Assembly: GCF_003286415.2 (NCBI RefSeq)
Contig: NZ_CP043450.1
Location: 4,154,001-4,218,000 of the forward strand
Reading direction: 5' to 3'
DNA from: Mucilaginibacter rubeus
Lineage (GTDB): Bacteria > Bacteroidota > Bacteroidia > Sphingobacteriales > Sphingobacteriaceae
Length of the DNA stretch: 64,000 nt
A program made the position numbers and the translations under genes. Positions 1 through 9,469 of the stretch are shown in pieces (position 1 is the first letter of the stretch; every line of letters starts with the position of its first letter). The notes beneath the pieces were generated by a model that was not told where the DNA came from, ran no database searches, and saw nothing but the letters and a program-made list of their open reading frames with translations.

Positions 1-1
1 A

Positions 2-952
2 TGGCTTATTGTACCACCGCTGGCGGCATGGCTAACTATACCGGGTTTCGCGGATATTATAAGCCATACCGATACGGCAACCCTCGGTTGGACATACCTT
101 ATGGGATTGTTATGGGGTGTTGGTGGCTTAACATACGGACTTGGCGTACGCTATTTAGGAGTGTCATTAGGGAGCACCATTATCCTGGGTTTATGCTCAG
201 TTTTTGGGTCGATAATCCCATCGGTGTATTACGATTTTTTCCCGAAAGAAGGGAAAGACACTTTTACCCTAATGCTGCATACCCAATGGGGGCAGATGGT
301 TTTACTGGGCATTTTACTTTGCGTAGTGGGAATCATTATATGTGGTAAAGCCGGCACAATGAAAGAGAAAGAACTATCAGCCGATAAAACTATAGCGCAG
401 GAAAACAAAGATTACCGATTTGGTTTGGGTATTGTGGTAGCAATAATATCAGGTATACTTAGCGCCTGTTTCAATTTTGGTATCGAAGCCGGTAAAACCA
501 TGGCCGATACAGCTAACCATGCGTGGCAGGCTGGGCATCCGGGGCAAGGTAATTTTCTCTATGCCAATAATGTGACCTATATTATTATTCTTTGGGGCGG
601 CCTTACCACTAACTTTATATGGTGCATGGTGCTAAACACCCGCAACAAAACGTTTGATAATTATACCGATAAAAAAACACCATTGCTTAAAAACTATCTG
701 TTTGCGGCATTAGCCGGTACTACCTGGTTTTTACAATTCTTTTTTTACGGCATGGGCGAAAGCAAAATGGGTAACGGCGCAAGCTCGTGGATCTTGCACA
801 TGGCATTCATTATCCTGATAGCCAATACCTGGGGGCTTGTTCTTAAAGAATGGAAAGGTGTAAGTAAAAAAGCCTTCGCAACTGTAATAGCGGGTATAGC
901 AGTCATTGTACTATCGGTGCTGGTTGTAGGCTACGGAAATTCAATTAAATAA
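2..952 (+). CDS. rhaT: L-rhamnose/proton symporter RhaT, 5' end missing
   Basis: Inner-membrane symporter that brings L-rhamnose into the cell with protons. The reading frame is open from base 2, with no credible start inside the window, so the N-terminus (about 50 residues by comparison with the E. coli family length) lies upstream. The visible 316 residues are strongly hydrophobic with about nine membrane segments. They carry family-typical stretches: YGLGVRYLGVSLG, a central FNFGIEAGKTMA and a late TWFLQFFFYGMGESKMG. An in-frame ATG at 101 lies within a membrane segment and is unlikely to be the true start. It is the first visible gene of the rhamnose operon, 52 nt before the aldolase/dehydrogenase gene. 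The family call is firm; the substrate is supported by the next three genes. Confidence 0.93.
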   Translation, partial: WLIVPPLAAWLTIPGFADIISHTDTATLGWTYLMGLLWGVGGLTYGLGVRYLGVSLGSTIILGLCSVFGSIIPSVYYDFFPKEGKDTFTLMLHTQWGQMVLLGILLCVVGIIICGKAGTMKEKELSADKTIAQENKDYRFGLGIVVAIISGILSACFNFGIEAGKTMADTANHAWQAGHPGQGNFLYANNVTYIIILWGGLTTNFIWCMVLNTRNKTFDNYTDKKTPLLKNYLFAALAGTTWFLQFFFYGMGESKMGNGASSWILHMAFIILIANTWGLVLKEWKGVSKKAFATVIAGIAVIVLSVLVVGYGNSIK

Positions 953-1004
953 CAATCAAAATAAATCAATAATTCATTAACTCAACAATTCAGTAATTAA
1001 ACAT

Positions 1005-3125
1005 ATGTCTGTCAAAACAACACAATTTAAGCATGTAAGCTACCTTTGGGATGATGCTACAGCCGCCGAACTGGAAGGCGATGAAGTTGCCCTGCTTATA
1101 TACCGTTCAAACCTTTTGGGTGCCGATTTGCGCCTTACCAACTATGGTGGTGGGAATACCTCATGCAAACTGATGAGCAAAGACCCGCTTACCGGTAATG
1201 AGGTTGAAGTGATGTGGATTAAAGGATCGGGCGGTGATATTGGTACGCTGAAAAAAAGCGGTCTCGCGGCCCTTTATGTTGATCGTTTACGCAGCCTGAA
1301 AAATATCTATCGCGGGGTTGAATTTGAAGATGAGATGGTTGAACTGTTCAATCACTGCATTTACGATCTCAACTCAAAAGCGCCATCAATTGATACGCCG
1401 TTACACGGCTTCCTGCCATTTAAACATATCGATCACCTGCACCCGGATGCAGCCATTGCAATCGCGGCAGCAAAAGATGGTAAAAAGATAACTCAAGAGC
1501 TTTTTAACGGTACAATCGGTTGGGTTGAATGGAAAAAACCCGGCTTTGAACTTGGCCTGCAATTAAAACAATGTTTGGATGAAAATCCGGGTATCCGTGG
1601 CATTATGCTGGGCTCGCACGGTTTATTTACCTGGGGCGATACCGCTTACGAAAGCTACATGAATACCCTTGAGGTTATTGAGCGTTGTGCAGAATATCTT
1701 GAAGAAAACTACGGCAAAAAAGCCCCTGTTTTTGGCGGACAAAAAGTTGAAAGCCTTGACGAATCTGCCCGTAAAAAACAAGCTGCGGCCCTTGCACCAG
1801 TATTACGCGGCTTTTGCTCAAGCTACAGGCACATGGTAGGTCACTTTACGGATGATGCCCGCGTATTGGAGTTTATCAATTCAAATGATCTTGATCGCTT
1901 AGCACCGCTGGGTACCAGTTGTCCGGATCACTTCCTGCGTACCAAGATCAGTCCGCTGGTACTTGACCTTGCACCGGGTGAAGACCTGAGCGATGTTACT
2001 GCTTTAAAAGCACGTTTAGCCCCGGCATTTGAGGCCTACCGCCAAATGTATACCGATTATTACAATACCTGCAAACATGATAACAGCCCAGCTATCAGGG
2101 ATACCAACCCGGTAATTATCCTGTATCCGGGTGTAGGTTTGTTCTCTTTCTCGAAAGACAAACAAACAGCCCGTGTTGCCGCCGAGTTTTATACTAACGC
2201 CATCAACGTAATGAAAGGTGCTGAGGCAATTTCTGAATACACCTCTCTCCCACGCCAGGAAGCTTTTGATATCGAATATTGGTTATTGGAAGAAGCCAAA
2301 TTACAGCGTATGCCTAAGCCCAAAGCCCTATCGGGTAAAATCGCCCTGATTACCGGCAGCGCAGGCGGCATTGGTAAAGCTATCGCCAAAAAATTTGTCG
2401 ACGAGGGCGCGGTTGTTATTTTAAATGACATGAACGCCGAGCGTTTGGATGGTGCGGGCGAAGAGTTCAAAAAACAATATGGCAAAGATTCATACACTAC
2501 TGCCATACTTGATGTTACCAAAGCCGATCAGATCAACGAAGCCCTTGAAATTGCTGCTTTAGCTTTTGGCGGGGTTGATATTGTGGTAAACAATGCCGGT
2601 TTATCTATCTCTAAATCAATTGCCGATCATACCGAAAAAGATTGGGACCTGTTGTATGATGTATTAGTGAAAGGTCAGTTCTTCATTACCCAGGCTGCTG
2701 TAGCTGTGATGAAAAAACAAGACATTGGCGGTGATATCATTAACATTGTAAGTAAAAACGCTTTGGTCAGCGGACCGAACAATGCTGGCTATGGTTCGGC
2801 AAAATCAGCCCAGTTACATCTGAGCAGGTTGAACGCTGCTGAGCTTGGTACCGATAAGATCCGTGTGAACGTGGTTAACCCGGATGCCGTAATCAGCGAC
2901 AGCAATATTTGGGCCGGCGGATGGGCCGAAGGTCGTGCTAAAGCTTATGGCGTTACTGTTGAAGAGCTACCTGCTTACTACGCTAAACGTACTTTATTAA
3001 ACGAGGTAATTTTACCCGCCGATATTGCTAACGCTTGTTTCGCCTTTACCGGCGGCTTGCTCAACAAATCAACCGGCAACGTGTTGAATGTTGATGGTGG
3101 CGTGGCCATGGCCTTTGTAAGATAG
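1005..3125 (+). CDS. rhaEW: bifunctional L-rhamnulose-1-phosphate aldolase / lactaldehyde dehydrogenase (RhaD-SDR fusion)
   Basis: Cleaves rhamnulose-1-phosphate to dihydroxyacetone phosphate and L-lactaldehyde, and probably oxidises the lactaldehyde to lactate in the same polypeptide. Residues about 20-420 form a class II aldolase with likely zinc ligands H141, H144 and H146 (HIDHLH) and H205 (GSHGLF). Residues about 442-706 form a short-chain dehydrogenase with TGSAGGIG at 450-457, NNAG at 529-532 and the catalytic set S583, Y596, K600. The 706-residue length matches the known fused family. Fusion of these two steps is established for some rhamnose pathways (RhaEW); the dehydrogenase substrate here is inferred. 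Rhamnose isomerase follows after a 275-nt gap holding two palindromes. Confidence 0.93.
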   Translation: MSVKTTQFKHVSYLWDDATAAELEGDEVALLIYRSNLLGADLRLTNYGGGNTSCKLMSKDPLTGNEVEVMWIKGSGGDIGTLKKSGLAALYVDRLRSLKNIYRGVEFEDEMVELFNHCIYDLNSKAPSIDTPLHGFLPFKHIDHLHPDAAIAIAAAKDGKKITQELFNGTIGWVEWKKPGFELGLQLKQCLDENPGIRGIMLGSHGLFTWGDTAYESYMNTLEVIERCAEYLEENYGKKAPVFGGQKVESLDESARKKQAAALAPVLRGFCSSYRHMVGHFTDDARVLEFINSNDLDRLAPLGTSCPDHFLRTKISPLVLDLAPGEDLSDVTALKARLAPAFEAYRQMYTDYYNTCKHDNSPAIRDTNPVIILYPGVGLFSFSKDKQTARVAAEFYTNAINVMKGAEAISEYTSLPRQEAFDIEYWLLEEAKLQRMPKPKALSGKIALITGSAGGIGKAIAKKFVDEGAVVILNDMNAERLDGAGEEFKKQYGKDSYTTAILDVTKADQINEALEIAALAFGGVDIVVNNAGLSISKSIADHTEKDWDLLYDVLVKGQFFITQAAVAVMKKQDIGGDIINIVSKNALVSGPNNAGYGSAKSAQLHLSRLNAAELGTDKIRVNVVNPDAVISDSNIWAGGWAEGRAKAYGVTVEELPAYYAKRTLLNEVILPADIANACFAFTGGLLNKSTGNVLNVDGGVAMAFVR

Positions 3126-3164
3126 ATCATGGTTAATAGATCATGGTTCATGGTCTTAGCTTAA

Positions 3165-3197
3165 AGACTTACGAAGTTTTAAAAACTTCGTAAGTCT
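3165..3197. terminator. perfect 16-bp inverted repeat after the aldolase/dehydrogenase gene
   Basis: Arms AGACTTACGAAGTTTT (3165-3180) and AAAACTTCGTAAGTCT (3182-3197) are exact reverse complements around a single base. The stem can form in RNA, but no U-tract follows, so it may cause partial termination or stabilise mRNA, or it may be a small mobile palindrome. It lies inside the rhamnose operon, 40 nt past the stop codon. Confidence 0.5.
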
Positions 3198-3230
3198 GGT
3201 TAATCGTTTAGCTTTAAAGAAAATAAAACC

Positions 3231-3330
3231 ATGTCATTGCGAGCGATAGCGTGGCAATCGCACGGAAGCGTGGCCACCATGCGTAGCCACTCTGTATAGC
3301 ATGCGATTGCTTCGTTCCTCGCAATGACAT
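3231..3330. repeat. family A palindromic repeat, copy 1
   Basis: A 100-nt element with 13-bp perfect terminal inverted repeats (ATGTCATTGCGAG and CTCGCAATGACAT). The homology extends inward through GGCAATCGCA against TGCGATTGC. Related copies are at 22798-22906, 35096-35179 and 61903-61983. It sits between the aldolase/dehydrogenase and isomerase genes. Similar GTCATTGCGAG...GCAATC elements are scattered in many bacterial genomes. Confidence 0.85.
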
Positions 3331-3400
3331 ATTTATAAATTTAGCAAGTTCAAGCATGGACGCTCAAACCTGCTCATATAACTAATAACCAATACCAATT

Positions 3401-4675
3401 ATGCAGTTAGAAAAATATAAAATTGATGAAGCCAATCATCAACAGTTGAAAGATCATCAGCGCAAGTTTGATTTTGTTGCCGGTGATGTGAAAAACCTGG
3501 ATACTATCCTGCAAAAACTGATCGATTTTAATATCGCTATACCAAGCTGGGCTTTAGGTACGGGTGGCACACGTTTCGGCAGGTTTTCGGGTGGTGGTGA
3601 GCCCCGCAGCCTGGAAGAAAAGATAGAAGACGTAGGTTTAATCCATGCACTTAACCGCAGCAGTAACTCCATATCATTGCATATTCCATGGGATATCCCA
3701 TCTAACGCTTCGGCTATCAAAGCGCATGCAGCTCAATTGGGTTTGCATTTTGACGCGGTTAACTCCAATACATTTCAGGATCAACCGGATCAGGAATTTA
3801 GCTACAAATTTGGCTCGCTTCACCATGTGGACAAAGCGGTACGCAAACAGGCTGTAGCCCACAATATCGAGGTAATTAAATACGGCGTTGAGCTTGACTC
3901 CAAAGCATTATCGGTTTGGCTGTCGGACGGATCCAATTTCCCCGGTCAGCTGAATATGCGTGGCGCTTTTGAACGTACTTTGGAAAGCTTACAGGAAATT
4001 TATGATGCCCTGCCCGATGACTGGAAAGTTTGGGTTGAGTACAAACCTTACGAGCCAAACTTCTACTCAACCACTATAGGTGATTGGGGGCAATCATACT
4101 TATTGTCGTCTAAATTGGGCCAAAAAGCACAAACCCTGGTTGACTTGGGGCACCACTTACAGGGCGCGAATATTGAGCAGATAGTTTCATTGCTGTTGAT
4201 GGAAGGAAAGCTTGCAGGTTTCCACTTTAACGATTCAAAATATGGCGATGATGACCTTACCGTTGGCAGCATCAACCCATACCAGTTGTTCCTGATCTTT
4301 AACGAACTGGTTGAAGGCATGGACGCCCGAGGCATGACACACGCTACCTCTATAGGCTGGATGATCGATGCATCACACAACATTAAAGATCCGATTGAAG
4401 ATCTGCTGCAATCTGTTGAGGCTATTAAGATAGCTTATGCACAAGCCCTTTTAGTTGATACTCCTGCCTTGGTACAGGCACAACAAGATAATGATGTAGT
4501 GCTGGCCCAGGAAATATTACAACAGGCTTATCGCACCGATGTTCGTTCGCTATTGGCCGAGGCCCGTTTAAGGGCAGGCGGCGCGTTAAACCCGCTGGCT
4601 GTTTACAGACAGCAAACCATCAGGCAGCAACTGATTAACGAAAGAGGAGCTAAAGCAGTATCAACCGGATTGTAA
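3401..4675 (+). CDS. rhaI: L-rhamnose isomerase (RhaI type)
   Basis: Cytoplasmic TIM-barrel aldose-ketose isomerase converting L-rhamnose to L-rhamnulose. The 424-residue length and motifs such as GTGGTRFGRF near residue 54, SLHIPWD, WVEYKPYEP, DLGHH and HFNDSKYGDDDL match the RhaI branch found in Pseudomonas and Bacteroidota rather than E. coli RhaA. The histidines and acidic residues in the last three motifs are the expected metal and substrate ligands. The stop is 4 nt before the kinase start, so the two are almost certainly cotranscribed. Confidence 0.92.
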   Translation: MQLEKYKIDEANHQQLKDHQRKFDFVAGDVKNLDTILQKLIDFNIAIPSWALGTGGTRFGRFSGGGEPRSLEEKIEDVGLIHALNRSSNSISLHIPWDIPSNASAIKAHAAQLGLHFDAVNSNTFQDQPDQEFSYKFGSLHHVDKAVRKQAVAHNIEVIKYGVELDSKALSVWLSDGSNFPGQLNMRGAFERTLESLQEIYDALPDDWKVWVEYKPYEPNFYSTTIGDWGQSYLLSSKLGQKAQTLVDLGHHLQGANIEQIVSLLLMEGKLAGFHFNDSKYGDDDLTVGSINPYQLFLIFNELVEGMDARGMTHATSIGWMIDASHNIKDPIEDLLQSVEAIKIAYAQALLVDTPALVQAQQDNDVVLAQEILQQAYRTDVRSLLAEARLRAGGALNPLAVYRQQTIRQQLINERGAKAVSTGL

Positions 4676-4679
4676 GCCT

Positions 4680-6065
4680 ATGGAGCCAATACCCGTTATT
4701 GCCGTTTTTGATGTGGGTAAAACCAACAAGAAGCTGTTCCTGTTCGATCAGAACTACAAGATAGTTTTTGAACGTACGGCCCGCTTCCTGGAAACCCACG
4801 ACGAGGATGGCGACGCATGTGAAAACCTCGACAGCCTCAGGCTATCGGTGTTTGACTCATTGCGCGAAATTTTTAAGCATAAGGAATTTGATCTTAAAGC
4901 GGTTAACTTTTCAACATATGGAGCCAGCTTTGTTTATGTTGATGAGTATGGGAAGCCGCTAACACCACTGTATAATTACCTAAAGCTATATCCGCCGGAA
5001 CTGGGCAAGCAGTTTTATGAAAACTATGGCGATGAAGCCAGGTTTGCGCTCGAAACTGCTTCGCCCGTTCTGGGCAACCTTAATTCGGGGTTACAGTTAT
5101 ACAGGCTTAAATATGAGCAACCCGAAGTATTTAAACGGGTGAAGTATGCCCTCCATTTGCCGCAATACATGAGCTATCTCATCAGCGGGCAAATGGTAAG
5201 CGATTTAACCAGCATCGGCTGCCACACTGCGCTCTGGGATTTTAGTAAAAACACCTATCACAACTGGTTAAGCGATGAAGAAATCCTGCCTAAAATGGCA
5301 CCCCTTCACCCTGCCGATAGTGTCTTGTCTGCCGAATTTCCGGGCAGTACTTATAAGGTTGGCATCGGGTTGCATGATAGTTCGGCTGCGTTGATCCCCT
5401 ACCTCGTGAGTTTTAATATGCCTTTTGTGCTGATCTCTACCGGCACATGGTCTATCAGCTTAAATCCATTCAACCAAACGCCGCTTACCCCCGATGAGTT
5501 GAAACATGATTGCCTCAACTACCTGCAATACAAAGGCAGTCCGGTAAAGGCATCGCGCTTGTTTACCGGCTACGAGTATGAGCAACAGGTAAAACGGATA
5601 GCCGCTCATTTTAACCAGGACGAGATCAGGTACCGTACCATAAATTATGATCCGGCTATTGCAGTACGGCTAAATAATCAGCCAACATTACAGGCCGACG
5701 AAAATGAGGGATTACAGAAATCGGTATTTGAGCTGCGTGATTTAAACAGCTTTGCCGATGATCTTGAAGCCTATCATCAACTCATGATTGATATTGTTGC
5801 CCAGCAAACCATATCAACCAATTATGTTTTAAATGGCTGTAAGATAAAACGCATTTTTGTTGATGGCGGTTTTAGCAAAAACAGTGTATTTATGCACTTA
5901 CTGGCGCTGGCATTCCCTCATTTGGAAGTTTATGCCGCGTCAATGGCGCAGGCAACGGCTGTTGGTACCGCCCTTGCTATTCATCATGCATGGAACACGA
6001 AAACACTGCCGCATGACCTGATCGAATTGAAATACTACTCGGGAGTGCAGAGCGAAGTATATTAA
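4680..6065 (+). CDS. rhaB: rhamnulokinase, FGGY carbohydrate kinase family
   Basis: ATP-dependent phosphorylation of L-rhamnulose to rhamnulose-1-phosphate. The N-terminal nucleotide-binding motif is AVFDVGKTNKKL (residues 8-19). Later family features are ISTGTWSISLNPF (phosphate binding) and VDGGFSKNSVFMHLLA (adenosine site). At 461 residues the length fits FGGY kinases. The substrate is assigned from context: 4 nt after rhamnose isomerase and last in the operon, followed by a strong terminator. The sequence is divergent from E. coli RhaB, so another deoxyketose is possible in isolation. Confidence 0.88.
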   Translation: MEPIPVIAVFDVGKTNKKLFLFDQNYKIVFERTARFLETHDEDGDACENLDSLRLSVFDSLREIFKHKEFDLKAVNFSTYGASFVYVDEYGKPLTPLYNYLKLYPPELGKQFYENYGDEARFALETASPVLGNLNSGLQLYRLKYEQPEVFKRVKYALHLPQYMSYLISGQMVSDLTSIGCHTALWDFSKNTYHNWLSDEEILPKMAPLHPADSVLSAEFPGSTYKVGIGLHDSSAALIPYLVSFNMPFVLISTGTWSISLNPFNQTPLTPDELKHDCLNYLQYKGSPVKASRLFTGYEYEQQVKRIAAHFNQDEIRYRTINYDPAIAVRLNNQPTLQADENEGLQKSVFELRDLNSFADDLEAYHQLMIDIVAQQTISTNYVLNGCKIKRIFVDGGFSKNSVFMHLLALAFPHLEVYAASMAQATAVGTALAIHHAWNTKTLPHDLIELKYYSGVQSEVY

Positions 6066-6070
6066 ACTTA

Positions 6071-6098
6071 AAAATCCGGTTATCAGCCGGATTTTTTT
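6071..6098 (+). terminator. rho-independent terminator of the rhamnose operon
   Basis: Stem AAAATCCGG / CCGGATTTT with loop TTATCAG, followed by a T-run, starting 6 nt after the kinase stop codon. It closes the operon. Confidence 0.88.
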
Positions 6099-6129
6099 AT
6101 TTTAGGGCAACCAATCAAAGGCCCCCCTC

Positions 6130-6912
6130 ATGAAAAAATTAGCGCTGTTTCTGTTATTGCTCAACTTTGTATTTGTTGCCAACGCGCAACAAACTAAACG
6201 CAAAAAAGCGATTATTGTACTTACTTATGATGATGGCATCAATTCGCAGTTAAACATCGCTATTCCCCAGTTAGATTCGGCACATCTCACTGCCACATTC
6301 TTTTTAATGGGCAACATGACCGAAGCTACTTTACCCCGCTGGCGCGAGGTTGGTAAAAAAGGTTACGAGTTGGCTAATCACACTTTATATCATCCTTGTC
6401 TGCTTACCAACGTAAAGGCCAACCCCGCAAATAACTCGGCCATTTATACACCATACATGATGCTTCGCGAAATAAACGAGATGAATACCCTGCTTTTTGC
6501 CCTTGATGGCAAAACAAGTGGGCGTACTTACGCTTATCCATGCACCGAAGTTGAGGTTGGCGGTATAAACTATGTTGACACATTACGCAAAGCCGGGCTG
6601 GCAAAATATGCCCGTATTGGCGGTGGCCCAGATGCCGTGATCACCGACTTTAAAAACCTCGATCCGTTAAAAGTACCTTCATGGGGTGTAACGGGTAACC
6701 CGGTGACAGGAGATGCTCTGATAGATTTTGTTAAAAAAGTACAGCAAAGCGGGGGCCTGGGCATTTTCATGTTTCACGGCGTAGGCGGCGACTACCTGAT
6801 CACCCCTGCTGATGCCCACAGAAAGTTATTGACCTACCTCGCAGCCCACCGAAACGAGATTGAAGTAACAACGTTTATGAAAGCGATGGATGAGGTAATG
6901 GCCACTAAATAA
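6130..6912 (+). CDS. secreted polysaccharide deacetylase (NodB-type)
   Basis: Residues 1-19 form a signal peptide ending in ANA-QQ. The NodB/carbohydrate esterase 4 fold is indicated by LTYDDG (D34, D35), the metal motif NHTLYHP (H84, H88), a YAYPCTE motif near 134-140 and a late FHGVGG with H216. It probably removes acetyl groups from cell-envelope or dietary polysaccharide in the periplasm. It starts 64 nt after the rhamnose operon but beyond that operon's terminator, so it is probably a separate unit. It converges with, and directly abuts, the alpha/beta hydrolase gene on the other strand. Confidence 0.85.
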   Translation: MKKLALFLLLLNFVFVANAQQTKRKKAIIVLTYDDGINSQLNIAIPQLDSAHLTATFFLMGNMTEATLPRWREVGKKGYELANHTLYHPCLLTNVKANPANNSAIYTPYMMLREINEMNTLLFALDGKTSGRTYAYPCTEVEVGGINYVDTLRKAGLAKYARIGGGPDAVITDFKNLDPLKVPSWGVTGNPVTGDALIDFVKKVQQSGGLGIFMFHGVGGDYLITPADAHRKLLTYLAAHRNEIEVTTFMKAMDEVMATK

Positions 6913-7764
6913 TCAGGCTATCAAATTAACAATATCAGCTATCACCGCCTCATCTTTGATAATTCGCTCATGGCCACGTCCATCGTAGGCTTTAGTCTGG
7001 ATAGATGGATATACGGCAAGGAAATCTTTCAAAAACTTGTACGGTGCAGTTTTATCATCCTCATCATAGGCAAGCCAGTGCCGTTTAATAGCACCTGAAG
7101 GGTATAATCTATCCATTGTAAAACCTGATGCCTCCATAGCAAAAAGGTGTTCAAAATCGGCAAAAAACTTATCCTGAATCGCCGGCGCAACATCGGCTGC
7201 ATTGAGGCTTGCAACAAAGTTTTCTTTAAGGTTTATAAGCGGCGCGATGCTGATGAGCAGAGCGGGCTTGATAGCGGTTTCCTTTACAGCGATGGCATTG
7301 GCCATGGCACCTAACGAATGACCGATAATTATATCCGGCGCACCAAAAGTATTGATCACAGCTTCCGCTGCTTTGGCGAAGAGTAACAGATTTGACAGTT
7401 CCCCTTCCGAACTGCCATTACCCGGCGCGTCGAAAGCGATGACCTGTGTATCTGTAATATTTTTTAAAGCGGTAATAAGCTCGGCAAAATCGGCAGCTTT
7501 TGAACCCCAACCATGTGTGATCATAATCTTTCGGCTGCTTTCGCCCCAGACAAAACCATTGAACTTTAACACTGATTTTGCAAAATGAGGATCATCAACT
7601 TCAAGCGTAAAAGGTTTAGCTTCGTCAAGCAAATGTTGCTGCTGCAGGCGTACCGGCATTTTAGGCGAGTAACAGATAAGCTGCCACAACAGGTTTGCCA
7701 TATCTGGCGCTTCGGCTCCGTTAAGGGATTTTACCTGATTAAATACCGTCTTAAACTTTTTCAT
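6913..7764 (-). CDS. alpha/beta hydrolase
   Basis: A 283-residue cytoplasmic alpha/beta hydrolase. Visible elements are the oxyanion segment THGWG (H84), the nucleophile elbow GHSLG (S150), a candidate acid around residues 226-236 and the catalytic H265 (GRGHE). The substrate is unknown; small-ester or lipid hydrolysis is typical. Its stop codon touches the stop of the deacetylase, with no room for a terminator between the convergent genes. Confidence 0.82.
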   Translation of the reverse strand: MKKFKTVFNQVKSLNGAEAPDMANLLWQLICYSPKMPVRLQQQHLLDEAKPFTLEVDDPHFAKSVLKFNGFVWGESSRKIMITHGWGSKAADFAELITALKNITDTQVIAFDAPGNGSSEGELSNLLLFAKAAEAVINTFGAPDIIIGHSLGAMANAIAVKETAIKPALLISIAPLINLKENFVASLNAADVAPAIQDKFFADFEHLFAMEASGFTMDRLYPSGAIKRHWLAYDEDDKTAPYKFLKDFLAVYPSIQTKAYDGRGHERIIKDEAVIADIVNLIA

Positions 7765-7872
7765 AAATAGATACAGGATTTTGTCTGCAAAGTAAACAAT
7801 TACCCTTCAAAATATACCGAAAGGTATTTTGTTTACATTTTCCCGACGAAATCCTGTAAATGAGTTGATGAA

Positions 7873-8718
7873 CTACTTCCCTCGCCCCAGCCAAAGCAGC
7901 GAATTGATGATCAGCTTATCTACATCATCATTGGCAAAGGTTTGCGATAGTTCTTTATTGGTACCACCATCATAGTCCATAGCATTATGACCAATATTAA
8001 AGTAAACCATTTTGTATTTTTTGTTTGTCCAGGCTACAGGGTAATAGCCGCTATGCCAGATCTCGTATTGCTTTGGGCCTGTGCCTAAAGGAAAACTTGT
8101 TGAATCAACCGATAACAAGATGTCTATATCCGGGTTCTTGCGCAGATCGTGTTCCCAGCGGTACCATTCATTAGGATTTGTTTTAAATGTCTTAGGCAAA
8201 CCTTTGGTAACAGGATGTTTAGGATCTTCAACCCTTAATATGGCCGGGGTTGGGTGCCAGGTATTGCTTACATATTGCCCGGAGCCTAAAAATTCGTTGT
8301 GATACCAGTCCCAATTTTGCGGAAAATCCGAAGGCGTAAGCGCAAAGGCCGAGAAGTGAAAACCCATCCAGGCGCCACCCTTTTTCATATATTGCTCAAA
8401 AGCCGCACGTTGCTCAGGATTATCGGCACGGGTATCTAAAAATATCACCACCTGGTATTTGGCCAGAAATTCGGGGTTCATATTAGCCCAGTTATTGGTG
8501 CTATCGTAAGTGAAATTATACTTCTTCGCCATTTCAGGGAACCAGCGGTTAGCCTCATGCATAAAGCTGATATGCGCCAGATCATTCCGGCCGGTATAAA
8601 AGGCTATTACTTTAAATTTCTTCTTGCTTTGGGCATTAACATTTACCGCAGTAAAAACAGCCATAACGATGAGAGCTGCAAACAGCATCATCCTGTTAAT
8701 CATAGTCCGGTTGATCAT
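7873..8718 (-). CDS. secreted ThuA-domain protein
   Basis: N-terminal signal peptide (MMLFAALIVMAVFTAVNVNA region; starts at M1, M6 or M10 are all possible). It is followed by a ThuA-like, class I glutamine amidotransferase-like fold (KVIAFYTGRNDLAH, QVVIFLDTRAD, GGAWMGFHFS, ending in NIGHNAMDYDGG). ThuA-family proteins in Bacteroidota accompany glycan-utilisation genes, but their reaction is unsettled. It is monocistronic as far as can be seen, with 154 nt upstream of the next gene to the left. Confidence 0.83.
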   Translation of the reverse strand: MINRTMINRMMLFAALIVMAVFTAVNVNAQSKKKFKVIAFYTGRNDLAHISFMHEANRWFPEMAKKYNFTYDSTNNWANMNPEFLAKYQVVIFLDTRADNPEQRAAFEQYMKKGGAWMGFHFSAFALTPSDFPQNWDWYHNEFLGSGQYVSNTWHPTPAILRVEDPKHPVTKGLPKTFKTNPNEWYRWEHDLRKNPDIDILLSVDSTSFPLGTGPKQYEIWHSGYYPVAWTNKKYKMVYFNIGHNAMDYDGGTNKELSQTFANDDVDKLIINSLLWLGRGK

Positions 8719-8826
8719 AATAATCGTGTGTTTATAATTGTGATTATAAAACTAAGGGATTTGATTTTATGATGTTAAGAAAACGATATAGTGAGAGGTG
8801 ATGTAGGGGGAATAATGATGTTGGTG

Positions 8827-8876
8827 TTCTTACGCTCGTTTACAACGAGTGCTTAATATGGTTTTGCGATTGTATC
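8827..8876. repeat. family G direct repeat, left copy flanking the SUKH gene
   Basis: About 50 nt matching 9470-9519 in the same orientation (offset 643). The shared core is GCTTAATATGGTTT, preceded by a near-palindrome (CGCTCGTTT-CAAC-AG-GC). The pair brackets the AT-rich SUKH gene. Confidence 0.75.
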
Positions 8877-8941
8877 CCAACTAAGGGATTAACGAGAACA
8901 GTTGCGGATGTGCGGACTATTAATCAATGCTTCTTGAGATG

Positions 8942-9436
8942 CTAACCTTCTTCATAAATTTCCAATTTCATTACAAAAGCTACAAAGTTTGTTGCAATTA
9001 GAAATAAGTCATTACCAAGCGGACTTTCGTGATGGAAATAATAAACATATTCGTAGTCAGCCTCTCGAAGGCTCATACATATGATATCTCCTAATTCGCC
9101 ATCGCAGATTGGTAATAGGCCAACGGGCAATTGTTCTTCAAAAGTTGAAAGAACTTCAGTTATTGACGATCCATCATTTCCGGTAATACAATAAAAATCG
9201 CCAACGCTTATTTTATTTCCCTTTAGCATAACGGGATTTACGTCAATACATTTTGCACAAACAAGTTCTAAAAAGGAAAAAGCACCTATATTTATATAAA
9301 AGTCTTTGTAAGATTGAGGCAAATGTGAATTAAATATTGCTTCTATATTTAGAAAGGCGTTCTGTATCTGTTGCTCATCATCGGCACAAAAGAGATTCTT
9401 TTCAACTCCTCCAATTAACTTAAGTTTTTCAATCAT
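8942..9436 (-). CDS. SMI1/KNR4 (SUKH) family protein
   Basis: 164 residues with the SUKH pattern: LPQSYKDFYINIGAF near 38-53, a central strand region, then GLLPICDGELGDIICMSL and YYFHHESP. SUKH proteins often act as immunity proteins against contact-dependent or polymorphic toxins, but no toxin gene is adjacent. Three 60-base stretches counted here were 30-35% G+C, against 40-47% in two stretches of the neighbouring kinase gene, and direct repeats flank the gene. Both points suggest acquisition as a cassette. The role as immunity protein is inference. Confidence 0.8.
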   Translation of the reverse strand: MIEKLKLIGGVEKNLFCADDEQQIQNAFLNIEAIFNSHLPQSYKDFYINIGAFSFLELVCAKCIDVNPVMLKGNKISVGDFYCITGNDGSSITEVLSTFEEQLPVGLLPICDGELGDIICMSLREADYEYVYYFHHESPLGNDLFLIATNFVAFVMKLEIYEEG

Positions 9437-9469
9437 ATTATTTTCAATATAGACTGTTGTTAATTCCTC

